Shown: one piece after another, positions 50,662-61,733 of the stretch
Layout: every line of letters begins with the position of its first letter
Numbering within the stretch: the stretch's first letter is position 1
NCBI RefSeq assembly: GCF_000006565.2
Contig: NC_031472.1
Span: 62,001-126,000, forward strand
From: Toxoplasma gondii ME49
Lineage: Eukaryota; Apicomplexa; Conoidasida; Eucoccidiorida; Sarcocystidae
Direction of reading: 5' to 3'
Length of the DNA: 64,000 nt
Position numbers and translations under genes: made by a program
Notes under the pieces: generated by a model
The model's input: only the letters and a program-made list of their open reading frames with translations
Database searches by the model: none
What the model was told of the DNA's origin: nothing

Positions 50662-51600
50662 TTGCGGGTAACCTCAGCGGGACGACACCGGAAGAACAAC
50701 AACCACAAGATCTCGCTTTGTTGTGAAATAAATCTCGACTGACGAAAATTGCAGACTATCCCTCGAGATACAATCGGGGGAAACCCTGAGCCACGCGGGC
50801 AGTGTTCATCGTTTTTCAATCCATGAGCCGCTTTTCTGCGGGCATCGTCGCCTACGAGGGTTGAGTCAACTGAATGACTTTGTCTGCCCTGTTCCTTTAC
50901 GCTTATAGAAATCCCGGGCTTGTTTTGAGGCGGTTAGTGCAAAAATGTGTAATTTCCAGGTGACCAACTGTCCAGAGTGCATGCAGCTCCTCGTAATCAA
51001 TAGAATGGCAATGGAGGTTGCGCCTTTCGCGAAGCAGCTATGAGTGATAAGGCAGTACGCAGCGTCATCAACCCGCTGCTGGCCCCGCCGGGCTACTCTG
51101 AGACCCCGTTTACCCTTTCGCATAAAAGGCACGTGCCTTGCTCCAGCCAAGGACAAGAAAAAGCAACTTAGGTCTCTTCCATCATAAAAGTAACTGAAGG
51201 ACAGAAGGAGCAATGATTTGAAACGGTCTGAAGTGCGGTGGCAAAGTGTCTGTATAAACGTATGAGAAAAAAACTGGTCCTTTGTCTGCCGCAATCTAGT
51301 GTAGTCACCTTTTCCTATAGGGTAGTAGAGGCGCTTATCTCCCCAAGGGTGTCAGTCATGCACAGATCGTGTTTGACAGAGGGTCCCAGCATTTAAAAAC
51401 CAGAGTAGTGAGATGAATTTAGATTTAGAGCGCATACACTGATAAAAGACAAGGTTCAACATGTTCATGTCCGCTGTCGCCGTTGAACATCACTTCATTA
51501 CCTGATTGAGTGGTTACCGTTCAATGCCGAATGTCTGGCGAAATGCGGAAGCACGACTTTACTACAGTCAAACTATACCGTAAAACTGCACTCGTTGAAA
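50662..51600. other. stretch upstream of the acidic repeat gene, no gene recognised
   Basis: This would contain the promoter and 5' leader of the leftward gene at 50,661. A 142-codon minus-strand frame (50,866-51,294) shows no recognisable feature. Confidence 0.35.
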
Positions 51601-51601
51601 T

Positions 51602-51901
51602 CTAATTCTCTCCAAATATGATTTCCGAGATAGATCCATTGCTCGACCCAAAGCGCTTTTGTGTCCTATTAGCGTTATTCAGGATCAAGTCCTCATTATT
51701 TGACTCGACACGTACGTCAACTACTGTGACCAACCGCTGGAAGTCCATGGATGATGGCACATAATATACTATATTTGAAGACTGAGATGCGTTGAGTTCG
51801 AACGAGGACACCGGATACGAGAAAGTAGATCTCAGTAGACAATGTGTGAATGACAATAATTCAGTGTGTAGTTCTGTTTGCGGAAGGCAAGGGGCTTCCA
51901 T
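51602..51901 (-). CDS. candidate terminal exon, unrecognised
   Basis: The leftward frame ends at 51,602. Its C-terminal two thirds read like folded protein, with alternating hydrophobic and polar residues, Asn-rich loops and possible N-glycosylation sites (NAS, NRT, NGS). A CTTCCGCAAACAG|AACTAC acceptor-like sequence lies near 51,866 and would exclude the first codons. An open minus-strand frame upstream (51,939-52,190) ends at CAACG|GTATCG, a possible donor. The linkage is speculative and no domain is recognised. Confidence 0.2.
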   Translation of the reverse strand: MEAPCLPQTELHTELLSFTHCLLRSTFSYPVSSFELNASQSSNIVYYVPSSMDFQRLVTVVDVRVESNNEDLILNNANRTQKRFGSSNGSISEIIFGEN

Positions 51902-53480
51902 TCATGGTGGTAACTACATCGGGGATTTGTTGCCTTCATCAAGCCAACACGATACCGTTGTTTGAAAATGAACTCCCTTCTCGCTTACTGCGCGACAGGC
52001 TGACTGTTGAGTAGGCCTGTCCACAACGTCTGTCTGGATTTAAAAGGAAGAAGCCCTTTAAAAACGAAGCATTCTCGTGGAAAAGAACATCATCTGCACA
52101 GCTGGCCGCGACGCCAGCCGCCATAGGTCCAACGTTGCGCGACCTCACGTAAGCTTGATTCATCGAATGTCGTTCTTTTATTGTGAGCAAAGTTACTGAG
52201 ACATGGAAGGTTTCCTTTTCGAAAAGCTCGCAGAGCGATACCTAGCTCTACAGCATTTTCAATCGGCACATACAAAAGATAGAGTTCAAAAAGTACCGTT
52301 GACATCGATAATTCAACGATATTTCATGGAGCAGCATATCGAATATGGTTTTTTGCTCTTAGCGCAACGTCCCTCTCACCGCACAGTAGAGCGGCATTTC
52401 GATGGTAGTAGTATTTCTTTGCTTTTTACGGCTGAACCAGTAACAACACGCAGGCGTTTACGTAAGGTACACCATGCTGGTCGTGATTGAGCTTCGCGCC
52501 ACCAGGGAAATCCGACGACGGTTTCCATAGGTACTCCTGGAGCTATACTTGGGTAGGTTCATCAGCTCCACTACAGGTGGTATATTATATTGACTGCAGA
52601 TGGCATCCAGCCTCTCCGCTTACCGGAGGGAGACACCGGAAATGCCAGGAAACATAAACTCGAAACATCGCAGCACTCCGCAAGGAAGAAGAAGGAAGAG
52701 ATGGGCCATTGCTAGTAAAAGCAAAACGAGGTACGCATCAGTCTTCAAAACATCTCTCACGTTTACATCCGGCGAGCAGATGCCAACTGAGTAAGAGCAG
52801 GGGGAGTAACGAAGGTACCGCGTATCCTGTCAACACACCAAGCGTCCACACGTCTCTAGAACCGACGCAAGCCCTTGTCAACACGGCGTTGATCCGTTAA
52901 GTGTATCCTCGGTCGTCTGGTCTAGTGACCGCCCACATCTCCCACCACAAGAAACGCCCCCTCCATGCAACAATCGCTATACGAGCTCTTTTCCTGCAAA
53001 TTCGTGCACGCCTGCCATCCCTGCTGCTGCATATACCCTCCAACTCAAGCATCATCAACGGATACAACGCCGGAGACAAGAATGGTTCGCAAAACCGCAC
53101 CGCTCTTACAACACGAAATTACATTTAACCTGGCTCTGACTGTCCCACTGTGCCGAAAACGCACAACGGGTATCACCAGAGTAAGACAAGATTTCTTAGC
53201 GGAACTCGCAGAACAGCCTCTAAAGATCCATATAAGCAACCACCCACAGCATGTGCATCCCAGAACTCACGCACGTTTCTTCTGTATTCAACGAAAACAA
53301 GCAGTCCAGTACAGGGCGTAGCGCGCCACCACGTAAAAGCACTTGGCACGCACACGGGCTACCCACGTTGTCAAACAGAGGCGCCGCAGTATGCGAGACT
53401 CGTCAGGTCAGCAGACTCTTCGAGAGCGTCTGCGGTGCCCGTGTCTGACAGTTTGGGGACGCCGCGCCCCTAAGCACTAG
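51902..53480. other. stretch without a recognised gene
   Basis: Plus-strand frames at 52,203-52,490 and 52,965-53,321 are short and overlap open frames on the other strand. No motif or repeat was recognised. Confidence 0.35.
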
Positions 53481-53483
53481 CAG

Positions 53484-53660
53484 TAAACTAAACCCTAAAA
53501 ACCGGGTAATGCATATCTGTCTTCTGTTATCCGTTGCCTTTACAGTTTAGCCTTCGGGGTTTAAGGAGCACGATGCCTTCGAAGCCTAAGCCCTAGAAGT
53601 CAACCCTACAGCGTAAAAGTAAGCGCAAACCATAAAGTAAGCCTTAAACCCTGAACAGCT
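53484..53660. repeat. degenerate telomere-like motifs (interstitial)
   Basis: CTAAACCCTAAAAACC occurs at 53,487-53,502, CAGTTTAGCC..GGGGTTTAAGG at 53,543-53,565, CCTAAGCCCTAG at about 53,588 and CTTAAACCCTGAAC at about 53,645. Coccidian telomeres are known to be TTTAGGG repeats. The motifs are few, imperfect and in both orientations, so this is at most a heavily eroded telomeric relic. Confidence 0.4.
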
Positions 53661-53683
53661 TCACATACTAGGTGGCGGATGCC

Positions 53684-55975
53684 GACAGCCTGTGCGCCGA
53701 AGCGAAACGTTGGTGACCTGGAGAAGAGATAGTCCTGTGCATTGTCAACAATCAAATATAATTTTGGGGATACAGGATAAAACCAAGGGATCATCCCGCA
53801 GCCTGAGGCCATTCATGTGAAGCATGGTCCTAGTCTATACACACTCACCTGCAGACCAAGCGCCGAGTCCTTCTTGCACCCCCACGGCCTCTTGTCCAGC
53901 AGCCTGCACTGCGCGCCTGATTGTCGCCCATCAGCCAAAAGAGTACAAATAATGCACGAGTTCTACTTCGGGAGGCAAATCACATTCAATACAACAATAC
54001 TTGTTTCGTCAGTCGCGGCTGTCTTGACTTTCCACCCACACTCCGCCTCGAGACGGTATGCACGAATTATTTATACGGATCAACGACTTTGCAGAATACA
54101 GCAAAACCCGTTCCAGTTTTCCTACTGGGGGCCGTTATTGGTGAGTCTCACCGCGCATAGTCTACCGGTCGTATATGGGCTGCTGTCGGTCGTAAGCGGG
54201 CTGAGCATGCATGACTACCCACATGGTTCCAAGACCATCGCCGCGGCTGCATCGATCCCTGATTCTCTAGTGCATCTCGTGTCCTACCGCATATGTGGGG
54301 GACTCCCCCGTACCCTGCACCTCCCGTTAAATCCTTCACCACAGTTTGTCACATTCGTGTCACGTTCAACAGCTGTTGCACACAAACTGTGTGCGGACGT
54401 GGAAAGGCGACCACATGGTCGAGTCGCTACCCTCGGACGCTTATGACGCTCGCCTCGAGTCGTGGCTGACGTCCTCGGCGTAATGGAGCACAAGGCAGAG
54501 TTCGACAGCGCCATCGGTACCCCAAGAGTCGCGCCCTCAGGCAACGCGCCGGGCACACTTCCAGCTCGCGTCAGTCGCTACGAGGGCACGGCCTCACATG
54601 ATGCTCCTGTTTCCTCCATTTTGTGGTGGGCATATTGCTGCAAATATTTGTCCACGCACAGGCACACGACGAACACAGAAAAAAACCTGGAAATGGCATA
54701 CCGGCTTAACCCTCTGGATGCACCACTGAACAGACCCAGTGCATATGTCGATGGACCGTGTGTGCAAGTGGGAACCTCTGACTCTATCGGCACTGGATTG
54801 TATCAACACTGTCGACACCCCACTCAGGAAGATCACAATACCCAAAACAACATACAGACGAAACGGGACTAGTGCTTCCACATCTCACTGCGAGCAAACG
54901 TGTGACTGTGTGCTACGACGCACACACGTTCATCTACAGTTCCGATGTACTACCACATGAGGGAATAGAACCCCCAACAGATTAGGAAGCGCTAAATTGG
55001 ACTTTCGACGAGGACGTTCTTTGCCGTGTTTCCAAACGGTTAGGACTCCCACCATGGGTCTTCTCAATCATAGGTAGCCCTTTCGCAGTCGACCTGCATT
55101 TCGTGAGTACACCATACCGCAGATCCTTCGTGAATGCACCTTCCAGATTCGTAACGTAGCACCCTACTGGTAGTGGGATTGCGACCACAAACTCTTTTTG
55201 TGGACCTGCGCATACTATCGATACGATGCACGGTCACTGGGAGGGGGATCTGACTGGCAGCTGCGTCGCGCCACATATGCAGCCTCATCCCAAGAAGCAG
55301 AGACTAGTTACATTACACTAAAGCCTCTTCCCTATCTGTGAATCAGCGACAGAACGCCTCACCCTCTGTCAAGCCCCCAGAGAATGAGAAAACGTGAGAC
55401 AACCTCGTCGTCACGCTTCTCATCCAATGACACAAGGAAGTACACAGTAGTGGTCCCTTGCTACATTGCCGCGGTACCCCTACTGCCATATTCTGCAGAA
55501 CGATACGGTAACAACCCTCTGCCAGGCAGTATATATCAGCTTGTTATCATGTCGACCGTTAGCATCGGGCAGGTCATCCCACCAGCCAAAGTCGTTTCCA
55601 TGGTTCGCCAACCTGGTGGATCCAGCAACGCGTGCGCTTAGGGAGGCTGGTTTCTTTTTTACGCAGTTGTCTCCTGTGTGTACAGCAACCAAGGTGACGT
55701 TGTCGTGATACCCTATCTGTCATAGCCGATTCGATTCGCACCAATCCACCCCCCGTGGCTGTCGCTGCAACTTCCCCTGATCCACTACCATGTATTGTCC
55801 CATCCCTGTCACATATTTACAGGAGGCCTCGGCGCCTCGTACCTCACTCCGCCTCCTGCACCACATTTGTCACCACGGTGACGCTTCTTGCATCCGTTGC
55901 CTACAGCCTGTGCGCAGACGTGAAAAAGCCTTGACACTGCATGGTCGAGTCAAGAAAAACTGAAACCACCGAATC
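53684..55975. repeat. diverged dispersed repeat, three partial copies
   Basis: A shared block (..GTTGC.TACAGCCTGTGCGCAGACGTGAAAA.. and its variants) occurs near 53,684, 54,388 and 55,898. For the last two, similarity extends both ways, from CGTACC..CACCTCC..ACCACA.TTTGTCAC to CATGGTCGAGTC (about 54,298-54,425 and 55,830-55,957). Between the copies I see no repeat structure and no convincing gene; a 209-codon plus frame at 53,817-54,446 runs through one copy and is not conserved in the others. Confidence 0.55.
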
Positions 55976-57515
55976 CTGTCTCAAGTCGAAATCAATGGCC
56001 ACTTCCTGGCTTCGCCAGTGCCACAAGGACACCAAGCGACTCGCCCACGTGCCAGGTGACATGCATCAAATTCCACCCAGTGTTGCCGAGGACACGGCCG
56101 CACGTGGATCCTCCCTGATAAACGGGGCGTAAAGTTTAGCCACATCTGCGGCCACAGCAAAGCAAGTCTTGCACGTCATTGTGCCTCAGGAACCTCGCTT
56201 GTCTGATAACAATCCCTAGCTATGCCAACGCTCGACGGTATCGGCAGGTAGAAGCGCAGGCACGAACGACGCAGGGTTGTCTGAAGAACGTCCTACCGAG
56301 ACAATCCATAATACACAGAGAATCCTCACAACAGCGAGTGACGAACTGTGTGGGCGGGAACAAGTTTGGAGCAGGCGGTTAATCGGAGCTGTCATCTCAA
56401 CCTCGCCTGCGACGAATCCTCATTCCTCGCCGTTTCTTGTGTGCCGCCATTTGTTGAAAACATGCATGCACAGAATGGCAAACTGCGAATGAGACTAGAA
56501 AAGCCAACCGACAATACATCAGAATATCGACGAAGAAACTACGATACATGAATCGAACAGAGGTGGCTTTGAAAGTAGAACTTTCAAATTTCTGCATGTG
56601 GCTTGTTCATTGCCATGTGCATGACAGTAGACGTTTGGGCTTTGAAAGCCAGGGCTACGCAGCACACTATTTGTGCGTCCTCGAAACCTCAATGCATTTA
56701 ACCGTATACTGTCGTGGCTATACAGTGCCGCGAAAAACATGTATATGTGTGCCGGGGGAAACTAAAAGGAGTTGAGTTACGGCTTCGCAGGACAATTAGT
56801 AAAGACGCTTGTTGGCCACCGCCGACCTGGGCGTCTCTCGATCAGCTTTGTGCTTTTGCCAACAGATCAAAACTCTCGACAACCTATCCCGGATGCGGCA
56901 GCCTCAGCCAGCCTTCCTTTGAATCTACAAACAGTGGCACCGTGGCACGCGTCCTCTCCCTCCGTGGAATCAGCCAGCGATGATCCGGAGATTAGCTGTC
57001 GCTCTATGGTCTCGATGCAGTCGTGACTTTACTGTTCCCTCCTCAAACTGAAGCACAACTGCGTGATACTAAATCCAACGATACATACCACGCAGGAGTG
57101 CCTTCACCCGTGCACAGAAGGCACGCCGTCCGCACGCCGAGATTGCGCCCGGGGGTCACCAAGATGGTGGATGAAGGATCACCCAAACCCAATGCGCAGG
57201 ACCCTTCCACCCTGATGTTGACGTCTGCGTGTATAACATGCAGTTTCACCTCGTACCTCCTGCATGCTCTACCTGCTTGCCGATTAGTGTCAAGTTCAGA
57301 CGATCTCCGGCACGCGAGCGGCCAACGGATGAAGGCCACATCAACGCGTTTCGCTCAGCAGCGGTGTGACTCTGCTTGGCTCTATCCGTGCACTCGCTAC
57401 AAGTCAACAGCTTGCACGCTTTCCAACCCAACACTCGGAGCGCCACTGTAGATATATGTGATGTTGTGTTCTCCGGGAGAAGCTTGCCATCCCTGACATG
57501 AGCCATCCGAAACCG
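55976..57515. other. stretch without a recognised gene
   Basis: Open frames up to 142 codons occur on both strands. No domain is recognised. Phrases resembling the 53.7-55.9 kb repeat recur weakly around 57,240-57,290. Confidence 0.35.
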
Positions 57516-57520
57516 GTGAT

Positions 57521-57616
57521 TTGTTAGTATTCATGTCATCTCTTATTAATCTAGGTTTACTTTCTGAGATTAGAGCTTTGAATACCCGAATATTATTTCG
57601 TCAACAATTCTTTTCG
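57521..57616 (+). pseudogene. NUMT: nuclear fragment of mitochondrial cytochrome b
   Basis: A short A+T-rich patch translates to a peptide containing GLLSEIRALNTR and ending with RQQFF, the loop and transmembrane region near the C-terminus of apicomplexan cytochrome b (complex III subunit, normally mitochondrially encoded). Similarity begins at about 57,521 and stops abruptly near 57,610, where ordinary G+C-rich nuclear sequence resumes. No start codon or remainder of the gene is present, so this is a non-functional insertion. Sarcocystid genomes are known to be unusually rich in short mitochondrial DNA insertions. Identification is by eye from memory of the family, but the motif is distinctive and the base composition fits. 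Confidence 0.85.
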
Positions 57617-57979
57617 GACCCATTCAAGGTACACCCCAGGCGCCTCGACTTAGCCAGTGAACGTCTGATTTCCATTATGAATATCGTACTAAGCTACCGG
57701 ATCTGCAGCTCATCGCGGTTTCATTAGTCTTCACTTTTTCAGCCTCCCATCATCTTCCTTCTTCACCTTTAATACGTATAGGCACCCGGCAACCCACATA
57801 GCGCCCATGACGACCCACGCCTAGCGCAAAGCGACCATCCACATCCACCGGAGAGATCCAACCTGCTCTGGCCCGTCTTTGTATCGCCCTCTAAACTGAC
57901 GTTAACCGATGCTCAACACGTGAAGATCACGCCCCTTGGTCTTCGCTCAGTATCTGCTCCCACAGACTGACACACCCTT

Positions 57980-58360
57980 CCGAACAGTGTGACGCCAACA
58001 CACGCAACGCGTCGACAATTCGTGCCAGAAAGACGTCGGACTTCTAGCTGGCTTGCATCACATGTTAAACATGGCTATACAGGCCACACATTGTGTCGGC
58101 CGTAGGCTAAAACACCTCATCGTGTCGTTTTCATCTTCGCTACTCTATACATGGTATTATGTTCTCGTCGAACACCAAAATACAGCCGTTTGCAAAAACA
58201 CTAGACAGTGACACATAGTCAAGCGTGCCGCATGCGTTCTTGCATTTACACGCTGGCTGTCATACCACACCGAAACGTGTGACGCCGACACACCCATCAA
58301 GTCGCATATTCGGGAACGAATGCAATCGGATATCTGGTTCGAGCGCAGGGCATAACCTCC
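57980..58360 (+). repeat. orphan, highly diverged copy of the 350-bp satellite
   Basis: Starting at GTGACGCCAACACACGCAACGCGTCGACAATTCGTGCCAG-like sequence near 57,990 (described here only in part), the order of blocks follows an A monomer: AACACGTCG, TTCGTGCCAGA, ACGTCGGAC.TCT.GCTGGC, AAACATGG and CAACACC-like segments. A second monomer start near 58,278 (GTGACGCCGACACACCC) leads into ATTCGGGAACGAATG, the hallmark of C monomers. Similarity then fades. The copy is about 30 kb from the main array and much more diverged. Confidence 0.75.
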
Positions 58361-61300
58361 CACGGCGGTTGCGGCAGCGAGTTGTAGGAGAGGAGACGGC
58401 ATTGAGCAACTGAGCGTTGCAATGAAAACACAAAGGATTTTTATACATTCTGTCGAACTCGCACCCGAATTCCGTTGACCACATGGAACTGGTCGCCTGG
58501 ACAGGGCTGTTCTGAAAAGCAGCAGGGTCACAGGTTGGACACAACTGAGTTTCGAGGACTGGTGTTTCAAGGCTGCCCGGAGCATCGATCTCTCCTCGAG
58601 CCTGGTACATCCTTTGTAAGCAAGAGAGATAGTGACATGACCTAGGAGCATCGGAGCCGCTTGAATTTGGTTTACTGCACGCCCACTTGTGCAGAACCTG
58701 ATAACGTCGCATTTCATATCCTTTACATGTGGCGCAGGTCCTTCTATGTAGGTTCTGTGAGAGCGTACTGCCTCCCAGCCTCTTGGATGACCATTTCCGT
58801 CCTCCGTCGGTTCTGGATGGCGTTCTTTTTATTGGTTGTTCAACTTCCGACTACCATGTACTTGAAGTCCCGCAGGGGAGCAACGTCCAACCGTGAAACT
58901 GTGGTGACTTTTATCCCACTGTCTCCCTTCGTTCTCTACACTGAGTGATTTTACAGTTCTTGCTTCTGGAGACCGTCTGTGACTCTGAAGAACATCCTGC
59001 CCCGCTGATGCTCGCTGCTGTTCCGAAGACGTCAGCGTGTATATGCAGTTACCTGACGCGAACAAGCACTGGACCTAAGGCTTCTTCTGTCATGAATGGT
59101 TAGGCTTGACCCGCACTACACGCAGAGGCACGAACAGAGATTTAACCATTTGCGGATGCACACATGTATAGGACGTGCAGTCACCTGCTGCAGCACACGG
59201 GACCAACTCCCAGCAAAATTAAATCACTCCATCTCTCCAAACTTCTGCATATTGGATGCGTTGCGCGGCTGTGACCATGCGGACCACCACTCCCAGCACC
59301 TAATCCTGAACCATAGATATACAACCCGCCTCATCCCAAAACGCTTTCATTGCCCGAAGCCTAAAAACAGCCAGTCACCCACCCATACGCATGTACTAAG
59401 GGGCTGCCTAAACCATGCTGCATGATTGAGGTGCTCTTGCAGAATTAAAGGCGATATACCCGAAGTGCGCTATCGGCTCAGGTGAAAGGCTCTGTCGGAC
59501 CTGGAAGAGGTATTCCCGATCTGCGTTTTCTCGAACACAACGCGCCCATTCACACGTGTGAATATCTATTCGTCAGCAAGGGTCTCCTGCGCCGACATGC
59601 ACTCAAGGTGCCATATGTGAGCCAACGTACTGCTCCGAAGGGAGTGATGTGGCGCGCTGAACGACGTGCTTTCTGTTGCATGTGCACATATATTCCCCTT
59701 ATTTGGTTTTTTAGATTGTCACCCACACGTTCTTTCTGGTGGGTCTTCAAAGATTTCTGGCGTACTAGAAGACGTGTGTACGGCGCCTCTTCTACCAGGC
59801 ACTAAATGCTCCATATCCTCCTGTAGAATTAGAACATACTTGAGAAGACGGGATGGAAGCAGACCGACTGCACGCGACTAATTACGACCTGCTCGCTACC
59901 CTGCATACCCCTGGAAGAAGAGTATGAACTTTATAAAAAACTTGGGAAGTTCGAATCGTTTCAGGGCTCCTGTGGCGGTTAATTATGGTGTTGGTTCCGA
60001 CGTTATCAGGAGAGGCCCCGCGCTGCCGGCTTATCTGCTTCATCAAAGCACTTTGCCGTTGTTAATTCTGCCTACCGGAAGTCAGTCATGACCTGAGGAA
60101 CACACACACACACACGCTCGTCTTCGCTAATGAATTGCAGTTTTAGCAGCATGCTTGCGCTCTCTTCTACGTGCAACGTGCTGGCTCGTTCTATGAAAAG
60201 ACGCCCCGCTATTTGCAAAAATGAGTTTGGAGATACCATGAACCGATTCCGTTAGCCTGGACTGCACATCACAGTACATTTGGAGATGCACATGCATAGC
60301 TAAAGTTTCAAAGGGAAGTGAACAACTCTGTGTCATTCACGGAACCCGACGGAAGGTACAGGAGTAGATTCCATCGTGCTATTTTTGAGCTCTTCAACCA
60401 TTCTCATATATGGTGTAGAGCGAAATATTCCACTGAGCAAATGAGATATATGTTTGAGCACTGCGTTGATTCCTACACAAGAACAAGGGTGAGAAAACGG
60501 CTTCGGCGGTCTCATATGTAGAATCCTAATTTCGGTCACCATCTTGGAGCAAGCAGCTTGCCTGGCGGCATCCGAGCCAGCATCTGAACATCTGAGACTC
60601 CCTGCCAAATCACGTTTCCTTACGCTGCGAATTTTCTGGCCTAAAACAACGTGCAAGTTCGTGCAAAAGTATATTTTCGTGCGTTGGTGCTGCTCACGGT
60701 GTTGCTCCGGTAAACCTAGTTTTTCTTCGCTGGATGTCCAGTTGTCAATATCCTTTTCGCAGAGCATGCACTTGCTCGCTGTTATCGAAGAGAAGCTGCT
60801 TTTCGGCACGTGAAGCTGCCATTGTTTGCCACGTTGTATTCATGGACGCTTCACTGTTTTCTATTTTATCGACCTGTGTGAACTTGGTTGCTCGAGGTTA
60901 TCAGTGCTTCTTCGTTTCTCTTGACGTATTCGTGCCTGGCTTTTAACCCGGGGAACGCAGTAGATGTACCAGAGAACCACTTCCGCGACCCCCAGCATAA
61001 AGGAGCGAACGAATTTTTCGGGACTGCTTTTTTCGAAGTTGCACATGTGCATTGCCCCATTACCGGCCGTGTTCCTTATTTGCACGCAACGTTATTTTCG
61101 TCTTTCTGCATCCGTTTTCTGTGTTGTGGCCCCTGCTCCCTGCACTGGCGTTTGTCTGCCGAGACGAGAAAACCCCGTCAGGTCACTGAACCATCCACCG
61201 TCGGAGCCCCGTAGGCGCCAGTCACTTTTCGGTGTGTCGCTAAGTGGCTTTAACCGAGTCATTCTAACACCTAGATTTGTCGGGGGAGAGACTTGATCTT

Positions 61301-61733
61301 TTTGGTGTCGCCGCCAATTACTGGGGAGAGAACAGGCATCTGCCCAGCAACCCAGCAACTTCCTTGCAATTCCTTGGTTCGTCAGTTCGCATGTTTCGCC
61401 TGTGCCCAACGTAATTCTTAATGGCGTTGGATGATCGCAGCATTTTATGGAACGTCATGCGAATTTCCATTCCGTAAAGGACCACGTAGTGCTGAGAGAG
61501 CTTTGCAAGTGGCCTGGAGCCAAAAGCGAATGTCATCTTGAGCTGTTGCCAGAGTTCTCGTCTCCAATAAAGTGATAATCGACTCCGTTGCGAAATTCTG
61601 ACATGCCGTTACGGAGAACACGTAGCTGCTGACCGGGTTGTTCGTTCTGCAGTGCCTTCTTCCATCATAGCAGTACCCTATCGTCCCCGGGTGGACCCTT
61701 CCTCGGTACTTGTGCATACTTTAGTGTCTCGAC
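58361..61733. other. stretch with weak candidate exons; upstream region of the DIX gene
   Basis: A plus-strand frame at 59,482-59,805, preceded by CGGCTCAG, and a minus-strand frame at 60,333-60,809 (158 codons, one CxxC) look mildly protein-like but have no recognised domain or splice partner. A short CA run lies at 60,101-60,115. Roughly the last 700 bp are pyrimidine-rich in places and probably include the promoter and 5' untranslated region of the downstream gene. Confidence 0.35.

Noticed and set aside
53817..54446. 209-codon plus-strand frame as a gene
   Set aside because: It runs through a dispersed repeat whose other copies do not keep the frame open, and it has no recognisable domain or signal.
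58157..58717. 186-codon minus-strand frame
   Set aside because: It overlaps the orphan satellite copy, is cysteine/arginine-rich without domain pattern, and another frame of 150 codons is open in the same interval.
59940..59970. GTTCGAATC, the T-loop consensus of tRNA genes
   Set aside because: No matching acceptor stem, D-arm or anticodon arm could be placed around it.
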